A stretch of DNA of 64,000 bases. Source: Pedobacter ureilyticus. Its GTDB lineage: Bacteria; Bacteroidota; Bacteroidia; Sphingobacteriales; Sphingobacteriaceae. This document shows positions 7,826 to 17,769 of this stretch, piece after piece. The stretch covers positions 1 through 64,000 of the forward strand of contig NZ_SSHJ01000016.1 of assembly GCF_005925345.1 (NCBI RefSeq), written 5' to 3'. Position 1 is the first letter of the stretch; each line of letters starts with the position of its first letter. The translations under genes were made by a program, and so were the position numbers. The notes beneath the pieces were generated by a model. The model did not search any database, was not told the origin of the DNA, and saw only the letters and a program-made list of their open reading frames with translations.

Positions 7826-9241
7826 TTAATGCAAATCTACCATGTCACTTTTGTTAATTACAATCTCTAGCTTTACCGTTTCGATATTTTGCTCCGTTTT
7901 TTTAAGGATGGTAAACAAGTAGCCATAGCACTCCTCGTTATCGCCTACCTCTGGTATTTTACCAAAGGCGTGTGAAACCAAGCCTCCTACGGTATCAAAG
8001 TCTTCATCTTCTGGCAAATCATGTGGCAAGTGCTCGTTCACATCATAAACTGTAGCATAGGCATTCACAATAAACTCGGTATCGGTTACTTTTTCTACAA
8101 TTGGCTTTTCTTCATCGTATTCATCTTGGATTTCTCCAACAATTTCTTCTACAATATCTTCCAATGTAACCATGCCCGCAGTACCGCCAAACTCGTCTAG
8201 TACAATTGCAATTTGAATACGCTTCTGTTGCAATTCGCTCAACAGGTCGTTAATCTTTTTGGTCTCAGGTACGAAATAAGGTTTTCGGATAATATCAGAT
8301 AACGACCACTCTTTTTTGCTTGCCAACAATGGCAAAACATCTTTTGCATGGATAATACCGATGATTTTATCAATAATTTCGTCGTAAACAGGCATACGTG
8401 AGTAGCCTTCTGAAATAATTTTTTCTACTACATTATCTTTAGAAGTACCCAATTCGATTCCCGAAATTTTGGTGCGGGGAACCATAATGTTCTTAACCAC
8501 ACGCTCGTTAAAATCGAACACATTTTTGATTAATTCGTGTTCGTTGTCTTCTAAAGCGCCACTTTCCTTACCTTGGTCTAATAGGTATTGTAATTCTTCG
8601 TTGCTGTGTATCGACTCGTGGCCCGCACTGGTATCAATACCAAAGGGTTTCAAGATAACCATGGCTAAGCCATTTAACAACCAAATTGCTGGTCTAAATA
8701 AAATATAGAAGCCCTGCAACGGAAACGACACAAATAGCGTGGTAGCTACTGGACGCTGAATAGCCAATGATTTAGGGGCCAACTCGCCAAACACAATATG
8801 CATTATCGTGATGATAGAAAATGCCAAGATAGTGGAAATGGTGGTAATTAAAGCCTCCGCAACACCAAAGTTCGCTAAAGAATCATGAATAATTTCGTGC
8901 ATTACTTTTTCTCCAACCACACCCAATCCAAGCGAAGCCAGGGTAATACCCAATTGTGTAGCTGCCAAATATCCATCTAAATGATGTAGGATATTTTTCG
9001 CCATTTTACCTACTCTGCTGCCAGATTTGGCTTTAATTTCAATTTGTGACGCCCGAACCTTTACAATTGCAAATTCGGCCGCCACAAAAAATCCGTTTAA
9101 AAACACTAAAAATAATGCAAATATTAGGCGCCACCCTATAGATCCACTTTCGGTTTCGGAAGTAGTTGCTACTGCTAAAACCGGACTTGGAAGATATGCA
9201 TTAACAAATGCAATTATTGGCGTACTGACGGAGTAAATCAT
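7826..9241 (-). CDS. CNNM/CorC-type membrane protein (hemolysin family, CBS domains)
   Basis: A 471-residue integral membrane protein. It has a DUF21/CNNM membrane domain (about residues 35-230, including FLNGFFVAAEFAIVKVRASQIE), a CBS pair (about 250-370; MVPRTKISGIE and GIIHAKDVLPLL), and a C-terminal CorC_HlyC domain with VLDEFGGTAGMVTLEDIVEEIVGEIQDEYD (about 340-465). Relatives are linked to Mg2+/Co2+ efflux; the old 'hemolysin' name is not functional evidence. GldE belongs to the same superfamily, but nothing specific points to it. ppa begins 6 bp upstream in the same direction. Confidence 0.85.
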   Translation of the reverse strand: MIYSVSTPIIAFVNAYLPSPVLAVATTSETESGSIGWRLIFALFLVFLNGFFVAAEFAIVKVRASQIEIKAKSGSRVGKMAKNILHHLDGYLAATQLGITLASLGLGVVGEKVMHEIIHDSLANFGVAEALITTISTILAFSIITIMHIVFGELAPKSLAIQRPVATTLFVSFPLQGFYILFRPAIWLLNGLAMVILKPFGIDTSAGHESIHSNEELQYLLDQGKESGALEDNEHELIKNVFDFNERVVKNIMVPRTKISGIELGTSKDNVVEKIISEGYSRMPVYDEIIDKIIGIIHAKDVLPLLASKKEWSLSDIIRKPYFVPETKKINDLLSELQQKRIQIAIVLDEFGGTAGMVTLEDIVEEIVGEIQDEYDEEKPIVEKVTDTEFIVNAYATVYDVNEHLPHDLPEDEDFDTVGGLVSHAFGKIPEVGDNEECYGYLFTILKKTEQNIETVKLEIVINKSDMVDLH

Positions 9242-9247
9242 TAAGGG

Positions 9248-9790
9248 TTATCTAAATGTTGTATTATAGAGCTCAATGCTCTCATTGATTACCTTATGGG
9301 CATATCTTACGCCTAAAAGATGCTCAATAGTTACTTGCTTGTTCTCTAGTGCTTTATAATCTTGAAAGAATTTTACAATTTCTTTCATGGTATGCGGAGG
9401 TAGCTCTGCTAGATCGTTGATGTGATTAACAGATGGATCGTTTTTTGCAACTGCAATAATCTTATCATCTTGCTCTCCATTATCAATCATGTGCATTACA
9501 CCAACAACTTTAGCTTCTATGATTGTCATTGGATAAACGTCTACAGAACATAATACTAAAATATCCAACGGATCTTTATCATCGCAATAAGTTTGCGGAA
9601 TAAAGCCGTAGTTAGCTGGATACATTACTGAGGAGAATAATACTCTATCTAACTTGATTAAGTTAGAATCTTTGTCTATTTCGTATTTCGCTTTTGATCC
9701 TTTTGGGATTTCGATAATTGCATTTACTGTTTCTGGCAGATTATCGCCAGGAGATACGCCGTGCCACGGATGGGTTTCGTCTTTGATCAT
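9248..9790 (-). CDS. ppa: Inorganic pyrophosphatase (family I)
   Basis: A 180-residue soluble family I pyrophosphatase hydrolysing PPi to two phosphates. Conserved pieces are the [15 protein letters not shown] substrate loop, [24 protein letters not shown] with its DxDPxD Mg2+ site, and [11 protein letters not shown]. It lies between the DedA and CBS-protein genes in the same orientation with gaps of 8 and 6 bp, so it is almost certainly co-transcribed. Confidence 0.95.
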   Translation of the reverse strand: MIKDETHPWHGVSPGDNLPETVNAIIEIPKGSKAKYEIDKDSNLIKLDRVLFSSVMYPANYGFIPQTYCDDKDPLDILVLCSVDVYPMTIIEAKVVGVMHMIDNGEQDDKIIAVAKNDPSVNHINDLAELPPHTMKEIVKFFQDYKALENKQVTIEHLLGVRYAHKVINESIELYNTTFR

Positions 9791-9798
9791 CTTTTTCT

Positions 9799-10455
9799 TT
9801 AAATCTCTTTGTCTTCTAAATTATTTGTATTCTTTATTCTGTTTTTTACAAAGGTAATTACCAAAGGGATTGTTGTGATTAAAATAAATCCAAATATGAT
9901 ATAACCTAAGTATTCTTCAATCTGTTTCGAAAAACTTTTACCTAAAAAATAACCCAGCAAAGTTAAGGAACAAATCCATAAAAGTGCACCCGAAACATTA
10001 TAGAGTACAAATTTCTTGAAATCCATTTTAATAATACCGGCTACGATAGGTGCAAATGTTCTTACAATAGGTACAAACCTGCCCATAATTAAGGCAAAAG
10101 CGCCTTGTTTTCGGTAATATTCTTCTGCCGTTTTAAGGAATTTTTTCTTGAAGAAGAAAGTGTCTTTTCTAGTGTGTAATACTGGTCCTGTTTTTCTACC
10201 GAACCAATATCCTGTAAAATTTCCGGAGATAGCTGCAACAATTAACGAGAAAACCAACACGTAAATATTTACGTCAAGTTTGCCTGTTGCTACAAACATT
10301 CCTGCTAAAAACAACAGGTAATCTCCTGGTAAAAAGAACCCGAAGAAAAGTCCGGTTTCGGCGAAAATAACAAAAACAACCAGATAGAAACCACCTTCTC
10401 TAAGGAGTTTTTCAGGATCGATAAGATGCTGCAGATGGTTCCAAAATTGCTCCAT
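9799..10455 (-). CDS. DedA family (VTT domain) membrane protein
   Basis: A 218-residue polytopic membrane protein with the DedA/SNARE-associated signature: [22 protein letters not shown] (residues 31-52), a re-entrant [13 protein letters not shown] segment, and [21 protein letters not shown] carrying the conserved R-P-R pattern. DedA proteins act as lipid flippases/scramblases, for example of undecaprenyl phosphate. It starts 46 bp after nuoN in the same direction, so complex I transcripts may read into it. Confidence 0.88.
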   Translation of the reverse strand: MEQFWNHLQHLIDPEKLLREGGFYLVVFVIFAETGLFFGFFLPGDYLLFLAGMFVATGKLDVNIYVLVFSLIVAAISGNFTGYWFGRKTGPVLHTRKDTFFFKKKFLKTAEEYYRKQGAFALIMGRFVPIVRTFAPIVAGIIKMDFKKFVLYNVSGALLWICSLTLLGYFLGKSFSKQIEEYLGYIIFGFILITTIPLVITFVKNRIKNTNNLEDKEI

Positions 10456-10501
10456 AGTTACAATTATTCGTAAAACTACAAATAATATTCTATATCGCTA
10501 G

Positions 10502-11875
10502 CTATATCAGGTTTAAAATAAGCGAAGGATAAATACCTAAAACTAAGATCACTATTGTTGAAATAACCAGTACTACTTTGTATTGTACAGGCGTATCTAA
10601 CTCTACTTCTTTACCTTCTTTAAAATAAACGGCAATGATAACCCTGAAATAATAGTAGAAACCAACCAAAGCATTTAAAATAGCTATTACCACTAAAATG
10701 ATTTGATAGTTCTCCATTACATTTAAGAACATTACATATTTACCAATAAAACCGGCCGTTAAAGGAATGCCCGCCAACGAAAGCATTGCAATAGTTAACG
10801 CTAATGCCGCTAGCGGATTACGTTTAGCCAAGCCATTGAAGCTTTCGATATCGTCACTGCCCGTTTTCTGTTTCACGTTAATTAATACAGCAAAAGCAAC
10901 AATACTTGCGAAAGTATAAGCAGCAGCATACACCAACACATTACTTGCTGAATGCGCAGTTAAAACGATCAATGAGAACAATAAGTACCCTGCATGAGAA
11001 ATACTAGAGTAAGCCAGCATTCTCTTGAAGTTCTTTTGATATAAAGCAGTGATATTTCCTAAGCACAACGTGATGATTACAATCACCATTAGTGCCGGCA
11101 TCCAAAAATCGTGCAAAGGCTCAAAAGCTCCTGCAAACAACCTTAAGAAAGCGGCAAAGCCTGCAGTTTTAACTACCGTTGACATAAAGGCTGTGATTAA
11201 CGAAGGCGCACCTTCGTACACATCTGGTGTCCAGAAGTGGAAAGGGGCAGCACCAACTTTAAAGCATAAACCCACCATCATTAAGATAATGCCTGGATAA
11301 AATAATGGCGATACGTTAGTTACGTTGTTTACCAAGTTGGTTTGAATTACATCAATATCAAAAGAGCCTGTAGCGCCGTAAATTAAGGCAATACCAAACA
11401 ATAAGAAGCCTGTTGAGAAAGCACCCATCAAAAAGTACTTTAAAGAAGCTTCATTAGATGCAAAATTTTGTTTTCTGATGCCTGCCAAAATATATAAACA
11501 TACCGACATGATTTCGATACCGATAAATAACATCGATAAGTTTTTATACGAAACCATGATGATGATACCGCACAGGGCGAACAATATCAAAGTGAAATAT
11601 TCGGCAATGTTCTGGCTGTTTTCAGCGAAATAACGCTGTGTTAATAGGAAAATAAACAGTGTTCCGATAATTGAAATTGATGCGAAAGCCAAAGCAAAGT
11701 TGTCTATTTGCATCATTCCGAAATATACCGTTGGCTGATCCCAAGAACAAATGGTAAAACCCAAAGCAACCAAAAGACCAAGCAAGGTGATAGGCAATAA
11801 AGCTTTTTTGGCTTTAAATAAACCTGTATAAAGAACTACTAAAGCCGTTACGGCAATGGTTATAATAATATTCAT
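10502..11875 (-). CDS. nuoN: NADH-quinone oxidoreductase subunit N
   Basis: A 457-residue polytopic antiporter-like subunit of the complex I membrane arm. It contains the shared proton-channel segment (AAPFHFWTPDVYEGAP, TAFMSTVVKTAGFAAFLR) with the conserved lysine, and FKRMLAYSSISHAGYLL. It is the last gene of the nuoA-N operon, 2 bp from nuoM, and closes the distal proton-pumping module with NuoL and NuoM. Confidence 0.95.
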   Translation of the reverse strand: MNIIITIAVTALVVLYTGLFKAKKALLPITLLGLLVALGFTICSWDQPTVYFGMMQIDNFALAFASISIIGTLFIFLLTQRYFAENSQNIAEYFTLILFALCGIIIMVSYKNLSMLFIGIEIMSVCLYILAGIRKQNFASNEASLKYFLMGAFSTGFLLFGIALIYGATGSFDIDVIQTNLVNNVTNVSPLFYPGIILMMVGLCFKVGAAPFHFWTPDVYEGAPSLITAFMSTVVKTAGFAAFLRLFAGAFEPLHDFWMPALMVIVIITLCLGNITALYQKNFKRMLAYSSISHAGYLLFSLIVLTAHSASNVLVYAAAYTFASIVAFAVLINVKQKTGSDDIESFNGLAKRNPLAALALTIAMLSLAGIPLTAGFIGKYVMFLNVMENYQIILVVIAILNALVGFYYYFRVIIAVYFKEGKEVELDTPVQYKVVLVISTIVILVLGIYPSLILNLI

Positions 11876-11877
11876 GC

Positions 11878-13344
11878 TTAGTTAATCCCTGTTAATTTAT
11901 GATTAATCTGTTCCAATAAGTGTTGTACTGATGCTTCTGAAATTTGCATTAGTGGTTTTGGATAAACCCCTATTGCGATAATTAATGCGCAAATGGTGTA
12001 CAATACTACTTTCTCCGTTCCGTTAATATCTTTAAAGCTAGCCGTAAGCGAATTCGTTTCGCCCAGCATTATCTTTTGATAACTTCTGAACATGTATACC
12101 GCTCCAAAAATAATTGTTAAACCTGCTACCGCACCTAACCAAGCATTATAGTTGTAAACGCTCATTAGCAATAAAAACTCGCCTATAAAACCGTTAGTTC
12201 CTGGCAAAGCCACTGTGCCCAAAAGGATGATCAGAAAAGTGATGGCCAATTGAGGCGCCACTTTTGCCAAACCACCTAGCTCATCAACTTTATTAGTTTC
12301 TAAACGAGATTTGATGATATCCAATACGAAGAACAAACCGATTACGTTGATACCGTGACTTAGCATCTGGATCATACTTCCTTGTAAGCCTTGCTGGCTT
12401 AAAGTAAAAATACCTGCTGCAATTAAACCTACGTGACTAATAGAAGAATAAGCCACCAAACGTTTTGCATCTTTTTGCATGAAAGCAATAATAGCTGCAT
12501 AAACCACACCAACGATAGCCAAAACCATTACCAAGCCAGTCCAGTCTTGAACACCTTGCGGTACAATTGGTAACAACCATCTAATTACTCCGTAAATACC
12601 CATTTTAAGCATGATACCTGATAACAACATGGTTCCTGGTGTTGGTGCTGTAGTATAGGTATCTGGTTGCCAAGTGTGGAATGGAAAAATCGGCATCTTG
12701 ATTGCGAAAGCTATAAAGAAAGCCCAGAAAATCCAACCTTGTTGAGTGGCATCGAGTTCTAGTTTATAAAATTCGGCTAGTCCAAAATTGTTAGCCGGGT
12801 TTTGTAGATACAAATAAATGATACCCAAAAGCATGAATAAAGAGCCTGCAATGGTGTACACAAAGAATTTCATGTTTACCTTGATACGGTCTTTACCTCC
12901 CCAAGTAGCGCAGATGAAGTAAATTGGAATTAAAGCAGCTTCCCATCCAATGTAGAACAAGAAAGCATCTAAAGCTGTAAATACCAACAATAAACCCGTT
13001 TGCATGAACAACACCAAAGCGTAGAAAGCATTTGCATTTTTATATTCGTGTTTAAAACTAGCTAAGATAATCAACGGTGTTAACACGTTCGTCAACAAAA
13101 CCGTAATCATGCTAATTCCATCAATACCAACATGGAAGTTAATGCCTAGTTGTTGTATCCAAGGGAAATTAACTACAAACTGTGTGCTTGCATCTGGTGT
13201 AAAGCTGCATAGCAATCCAACTGTTACTCCCAATGATAAAATTGAGAAGAGTAATGCAGCTACCTTAGCGGTGTTTTGCTTGGCAAATAAAGCGGTGGCA
13301 ATGGCGCCAACTAAGGGTAGAAATATGAGTATTAAAAGTTCCAT
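11878..13344 (-). CDS. nuoM: NADH-quinone oxidoreductase subunit M
   Basis: A 488-residue antiporter-like proton-pumping subunit. Family hallmarks include WEAALIPIYFICATWGG with the key transmembrane glutamate, KMPIFPFHTWQPDTYTTAPTPGTMLLSGIMLKMGIYG, and KRLVAYSSISHVGLIAAG. The length is normal. It sits between nuoL (19 bp) and nuoN (2 bp). Confidence 0.96.
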   Translation of the reverse strand: MELLILIFLPLVGAIATALFAKQNTAKVAALLFSILSLGVTVGLLCSFTPDASTQFVVNFPWIQQLGINFHVGIDGISMITVLLTNVLTPLIILASFKHEYKNANAFYALVLFMQTGLLLVFTALDAFLFYIGWEAALIPIYFICATWGGKDRIKVNMKFFVYTIAGSLFMLLGIIYLYLQNPANNFGLAEFYKLELDATQQGWIFWAFFIAFAIKMPIFPFHTWQPDTYTTAPTPGTMLLSGIMLKMGIYGVIRWLLPIVPQGVQDWTGLVMVLAIVGVVYAAIIAFMQKDAKRLVAYSSISHVGLIAAGIFTLSQQGLQGSMIQMLSHGINVIGLFFVLDIIKSRLETNKVDELGGLAKVAPQLAITFLIILLGTVALPGTNGFIGEFLLLMSVYNYNAWLGAVAGLTIIFGAVYMFRSYQKIMLGETNSLTASFKDINGTEKVVLYTICALIIAIGVYPKPLMQISEASVQHLLEQINHKLTGIN

Positions 13345-13363
13345 TTATAAGATTTGAACTAAT

Positions 13364-15265
13364 TTAAGCGATAAACCAATAAGTGTAAGCCAACAATGCC
13401 ACAATACCAACAACCATCATGATGATGTAGTAACCCACATTACCCGACTGCAATAATCGTAAGCTCTTGCTACCCTCATTGGTAGTCCAGCCTAGGCCGT
13501 TTACCAAACCATCAATTACTTTGTTATCGATAATTTTATAGAAGAAGTTAGAAAATGCATCTAAAGGTTTTCTAATGACGGTATCGTAAATTTCATCTAA
13601 ATAGAATTTCTTGTACGATAATTTTTCTAAAGCAGTTCTCGGAGCTTCATCAGCTACTGGAATATCCGCTTTCTTAACGTATTTGCTATAAGCTAAAAGT
13701 ATCGCTACAATAGCAGCCAGTACAGAAACGGCCATCAAAGTAAACTCTGTAGTGTGATCTAGCTCTAAATGATTCTGAGTAACCTTAGCTCCTGTTAACC
13801 AATGCGCCAACCACTCGTTGCCACCAAATACGTGAGGAATGTTTAGCAGACCACCAAAAGCAGCCAAAATTGCCAATACTACCAATGGAATAGTCATTGA
13901 TTTTGGCGACTCGTGAATATGCTCTTCTGTGTGATGCGAGCCTCTGAACTTTCCGTAAAAAGTTAAGAACATCATACGGAACATATAGAAAGCAGTTAAA
14001 AATGCTGTCAATACACCTACACCCCAAAGTACTGGACTAAATTGATAAGCGTGTGCTAAGATCTCATCCTTAGAGAAGAAACCCGAGAATGGAGGTAAAC
14101 CTGCAATAGCAATGGTACCCACCATCATGGTAGCGAAAGTAGTTTTCAGTTTAGCTTTTAATCCACCCATGTGGCGCATATCTTGCTCATGGTGTAAAGA
14201 GTGTATTACGGCACCAGCTCCCAAGAATAACAAAGCTTTGAAAAAAGCATGTGTTAACACGTGGAAGAATGAGCCTGTATAAGCACCAACGCCCAAGCCT
14301 AAAAACATATATCCTAATTGAGATACCGTTGAATAAGCTAATACTTTTTTAATGTCTGTTTGGGTCAAGGCAATTAGAGCGGCAACTAGAGCAGTCGCAG
14401 CGCCTACAATAGCAATGATATTTTGTGCAATTGGCGCCAAGTCGAACACTACGCTTGAGCGAGCAATCATGTAAATACCTGCCGTTACCATGGTTGCTGC
14501 GTGTATTAAGGCAGAAACCGGTGTTGGTCCAGCCATGGCATCTGGCAACCAAGTAAACAAAGGCAACTGTGCAGATTTACCACAAGCACCAATAAATAAT
14601 AATATAGCGATAATGGTGATCGTATCATTTCCTTGCAACATGTTAGCTGATTGAGGGAATACTTTTGCAAACTCTAAGCTTCCAAAAACTTGGAACATTA
14701 AGAACACCCCTAAAAGGAAACCCAAATCGCCAATACGGTTCATTACAAATGCTTTTTTAGCCGCACTTGCATAATTACTGTTGGTAAACCAAAACCCTAT
14801 TAATAGATATGAACATAAGCCTACGCCTTCCCAGCCAATAAACATCACAATGTAGTTTGAACCTAAAACCAAAATCAACATGAAAAAGATGAATAGGTTT
14901 AAGTAGGCGAAGAATTTGCCAAAGCCAGCATCTTCATGCATGTAAGCTGTAGAGTAGATGTGGATTAAGAAACCTATTCCTGTAATGATCAAGAGCATAA
15001 TTGCACTCAAAGGATCGTATAGGAAAGACAAAGGAATTTTCAAATCTCCAACACTAATCCAATCGAAGAAGTTAACGGTAAATTGCTTTTCTACACTTGA
15101 ACTAAGCTCGAAGAAAAAACAAACGCTTAGAATAAATGAAGCTAAAACCACTCCGCTGCCGATAACACCCACAGCACCTTTGCTCAATGTATTGCGGCCT
15201 AAACCGTTAATCACGAAGCCTAAAAGCGGAAGAATAGGGATTAACCAAAGTAAACTTGTAATCAT
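13364..15265 (-). CDS. nuoL: NADH-quinone oxidoreductase subunit L
   Basis: A 633-residue NuoL, the largest membrane subunit, with about 14 core helices plus a C-terminal extension that in known structures forms the long lateral helix. Signatures: WEGVGLCSYLLIGFWF, KSAQLPLFTWLPDAMAGPTPVSALIHAATMVTAGIYMIAR and DIKKVLAYSTVSQLGYMFLG. It starts 15 bp after nuoK. Confidence 0.96.
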   Translation of the reverse strand: MITSLLWLIPILPLLGFVINGLGRNTLSKGAVGVIGSGVVLASFILSVCFFFELSSSVEKQFTVNFFDWISVGDLKIPLSFLYDPLSAIMLLIITGIGFLIHIYSTAYMHEDAGFGKFFAYLNLFIFFMLILVLGSNYIVMFIGWEGVGLCSYLLIGFWFTNSNYASAAKKAFVMNRIGDLGFLLGVFLMFQVFGSLEFAKVFPQSANMLQGNDTITIIAILLFIGACGKSAQLPLFTWLPDAMAGPTPVSALIHAATMVTAGIYMIARSSVVFDLAPIAQNIIAIVGAATALVAALIALTQTDIKKVLAYSTVSQLGYMFLGLGVGAYTGSFFHVLTHAFFKALLFLGAGAVIHSLHHEQDMRHMGGLKAKLKTTFATMMVGTIAIAGLPPFSGFFSKDEILAHAYQFSPVLWGVGVLTAFLTAFYMFRMMFLTFYGKFRGSHHTEEHIHESPKSMTIPLVVLAILAAFGGLLNIPHVFGGNEWLAHWLTGAKVTQNHLELDHTTEFTLMAVSVLAAIVAILLAYSKYVKKADIPVADEAPRTALEKLSYKKFYLDEIYDTVIRKPLDAFSNFFYKIIDNKVIDGLVNGLGWTTNEGSKSLRLLQSGNVGYYIIMMVVGIVALLAYTYWFIA

Positions 15266-15280
15266 TTTATTTTATTAGAA

Positions 15281-15610
15281 TTACCACTTAAGGCGATTTA
15301 ATACATTAATATCTATTGATTGTGTGTTACGATAAACCATCACAATGATACTTAAACCAACTGCAACTTCTGCAGCAGCCAAAGCCATAATGAAGAACAC
15401 GAAAACTTGTCCAGACGCATCATTGTGATGTACTGAGAATGCGGCTAAAAGCAAGTTTACTGCGTTTAACATGAGCTCTACAGACATGAAAATGATGATC
15501 GCATTTCTACGAACCAACACGCCAATAACACCAATAGTGAAAATGATGGCACAGAACCAAATGTAGTGGTTCAACGGCACTCCTTGCATATTTTCGAAGA
15601 TACTACCCAT
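15281..15610 (-). CDS. nuoK: NADH-quinone oxidoreductase subunit K
   Basis: A 109-residue subunit with three transmembrane helices. It carries the conserved membrane glutamates in MSVELMLNAVNLLLAAF and AAAEVAVGLSIIVMVYR that lie on the proton path. It overlaps the end of nuoJ by 8 bp, which suggests translational coupling. Confidence 0.95.
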   Translation of the reverse strand: MGSIFENMQGVPLNHYIWFCAIIFTIGVIGVLVRRNAIIIFMSVELMLNAVNLLLAAFSVHHNDASGQVFVFFIMALAAAEVAVGLSIIVMVYRNTQSIDINVLNRLKW

Positions 15611-16109
15611 TAGTTTTTTCCTCCTTTTTGGTTAAAAGTACCGCACCAACCATTGCGCTTAATAATAGTAATGAAGACAATTCGAATGGCAACATAAACT
15701 TACCAAACAGCTCTTTACCTAAGTTTTCTACCAATCCTAAACTTGGATTTTTCAACACCAAAGGACTAGTGATAGCTACTGATTTTAATGAACCAATTAA
15801 GGTTACCACTAAACATCCGCCAGCAATTACACCTACTATTCTGAGCAAAGCTGATTTATTGGGTTCGTTTTCTTTATTGAGGTTCAACAACATCAATACG
15901 AAAAGGAAAAGTACCATGATGGCCCCCATATACACAATGAAGTTAACTACCGCTAAGAACTGTGCATTTAATAACACGTAATGAACTGTAAACGTAAAGA
16001 ACGTTAGAATTAAGTACAACACACTATGGATTGGATTTTTCGCAAAAACCACCATTAGCGCAAAAAATACGCTTAATGTTGCTACAAAATAGAATACTGA
16101 TGTACCCAT
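15603..16109 (-). CDS. nuoJ: NADH-quinone oxidoreductase subunit J
   Basis: A 168-residue subunit with five predicted helices. It contains NPIHSVLYLILTFFTFTVHYVLLNAQFLAVVNFIVYMGAIMVLFLFVLMLLN, the core NuoJ region with the pi-bulge helix that couples quinone chemistry to pumping. It overlaps nuoK by 8 bp. Upstream, a REP-like palindrome separates it from nuoI. Confidence 0.95.
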   Translation of the reverse strand: MGTSVFYFVATLSVFFALMVVFAKNPIHSVLYLILTFFTFTVHYVLLNAQFLAVVNFIVYMGAIMVLFLFVLMLLNLNKENEPNKSALLRIVGVIAGGCLVVTLIGSLKSVAITSPLVLKNPSLGLVENLGKELFGKFMLPFELSSLLLLSAMVGAVLLTKKEEKTNG

Positions 16110-16138
16110 TAATTTTTATTTAGTTGTTTCAATTTTGC

Positions 16139-16213
16139 CGTCATTGCGAGGCACGAAGCAATCTCTATCGTTTTAACCATTGCATTAGGATTGCTTCGTT
16201 CCTCGCAATGACG
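16139..16213. repeat. REP-like palindrome between nuoI and nuoJ
   Basis: Two 25-bp arms (16139-16163 and 16189-16213) are inverted copies with one mismatch. The left arm begins CGTCATTGCGAGG and ends GAAGCAATC. The 25-bp spacer is non-palindromic. A near-identical element lies at 18857-18933. It sits wholly in the 116-bp nuoI-nuoJ gap. Confidence 0.9.
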
Positions 16214-16225
16214 ACCTTTTTTAAT

Positions 16226-16726
16226 TTATTTTACGTCCAAAGGAGCTTCTACCAATTTATCTTTACCGTAAATAAAATCTTTACGTAAATAATCTGCTGG
16301 TACAATTGGTCCATCTAAGTAGATGGCCTCTTTCGGGCAAGCTTCTTCACATAAACCGCAGAAAATGCAGCGCAGCATATTAATTTCATACACTGATGCA
16401 TACTTCTCTTCGCGATACAAGTGCTTCTCTTCGTTCTTGCGCTCTGCGGCAATCATGGTAATCGCCTCTGCCGGACAAGACAAAGCGCACAATCCACAAG
16501 CGGTACAACGCTCTCTACCTTGCTCATCTCTTTTCAAAGAGTGCATTCCTCTCCAGTTGATGGAGAATTCACGTGCTTGCTCTGGATATTTTACTGTAGC
16601 CGGTTTCTTAAAGAAGTGGCCAATAGTAGTAGCCATACCACTTGCAATAGCCGGAAGATAGATACGCTCGGCAAAATTAAGTGGCTTCGAAACCAATACT
16701 TTTTTCTTATTGCTTAATGATTCCAT
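16226..16726 (-). CDS. nuoI: NADH-quinone oxidoreductase subunit I
   Basis: A 166-residue peripheral subunit with two ferredoxin-type 4Fe-4S motifs: CTACGLCALSCPAEAI and CIFCGLCEEACPKEAI (about residues 75-130). These hold clusters N6a and N6b, relaying electrons towards NuoB. It starts 5 bp after nuoH. Confidence 0.96.
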   Translation of the reverse strand: MESLSNKKKVLVSKPLNFAERIYLPAIASGMATTIGHFFKKPATVKYPEQAREFSINWRGMHSLKRDEQGRERCTACGLCALSCPAEAITMIAAERKNEEKHLYREEKYASVYEINMLRCIFCGLCEEACPKEAIYLDGPIVPADYLRKDFIYGKDKLVEAPLDVK

Positions 16727-16731
16727 GTCTC

Positions 16732-17769
16732 TTAAAATTTATTTACAATAGCAATAACAATACCTGTGATAATGATATTTGCGATAGCTAAAGGAATTAA
16801 ACCTTTCCATCCCAAGTTCATCAACTGATCGTAACGGAAACGAGGGATTGTCCAACGTACCCACATAAAGAAGAAGATAAACGCAAATATTTTTAGGAAG
16901 AAGATTGCTGTGCCAAATAAAGGCGCCCAAGTTGGCCCCAATAGTGTAGCCATGTAATCCATTCCCGGATAATTGTAACCTCCAAAGTACAATGCTGCCA
17001 TTACTGTAGAAGAAACAAACATGTTGATGTATTCTGCAAATAGGTAGAAACCTAATTTCATTGATGAATATTCAATGGTATATCCACCGTTTAGTTCGGC
17101 CTCACACTCTGGTAAATCGAATGGTGCACGGTTAGTTTCGGCAAAGGCACATACCATAAAAATGATAAAGCCTAAGGGTTGATAAAGAACATTCCAATGC
17201 CAGCCATGTTGCTGTGCTACAATTTCTCTTAAGCTAAGTGAATTGGTTACCAAAAGCAAGGCGATGATAGAAAGTCCCATTGCAATTTCGTAGCTGATAT
17301 TTTGCGAAGCAGCACGAATAGAACTTAACAATGAATATTTATTATTAGATGCCCAACCGCCAATCATTACGCCATAAACACCTAAAGAGATTACTCCGAA
17401 AATATAAAGTAAACCAACATTGATGTCAGTCACTTGCAATTTTACCAGCCTATCTCCAACCATCATATCCTGTCCCCAAGGAATAACTGCTGTACCAATA
17501 CAAGCACAAAGCATTGCTAACCCAGGGCCAATCATGAACAACCATTTGTTGGCATTAGCAGGAATAATTTCCTCTTTCATGAACATCTTTACCCCATCGG
17601 CCAAGGGTTGTAAAATACCAAAGGGACCTGCTCTGTCTGGACCTAACCTATCTTGCAAAAAAGCGGCAACTTTACGCTCAGCGTAGGTAGAATACATCGC
17701 AATCAATAAACTAATTGCGAATATGGCTGTAACCAGTATAAATTTCTCTATTACGAAATCGATTTCCAT
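16732..17769 (-). CDS. nuoH: NADH-quinone oxidoreductase subunit H
   Basis: A 345-residue polytopic subunit forming the quinone chamber with NuoB and NuoD. Signatures: STYAERKVAAFLQDRLGPDRAGPFGILQPLADGVKMFMKEEIIP near the N-terminus, and CAFAETNRAPFDLPECEAELNGGYTIEYSSMKLGFYLFAEY with its conserved acidic residues. It shares one base with the end of nuoG. Confidence 0.96.
   Translation of the reverse strand: MEIDFVIEKFILVTAIFAISLLIAMYSTYAERKVAAFLQDRLGPDRAGPFGILQPLADGVKMFMKEEIIPANANKWLFMIGPGLAMLCACIGTAVIPWGQDMMVGDRLVKLQVTDINVGLLYIFGVISLGVYGVMIGGWASNNKYSLLSSIRAASQNISYEIAMGLSIIALLLVTNSLSLREIVAQQHGWHWNVLYQPLGFIIFMVCAFAETNRAPFDLPECEAELNGGYTIEYSSMKLGFYLFAEYINMFVSSTVMAALYFGGYNYPGMDYMATLLGPTWAPLFGTAIFFLKIFAFIFFFMWVRWTIPRFRYDQLMNLGWKGLIPLAIANIIITGIVIAIVNKF

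Noticed and set aside
7826..9241. Haemolysin toxin
   Set aside because: The name is historical; DUF21, CBS and CorC_HlyC domains point to an ion-transport-related membrane protein.
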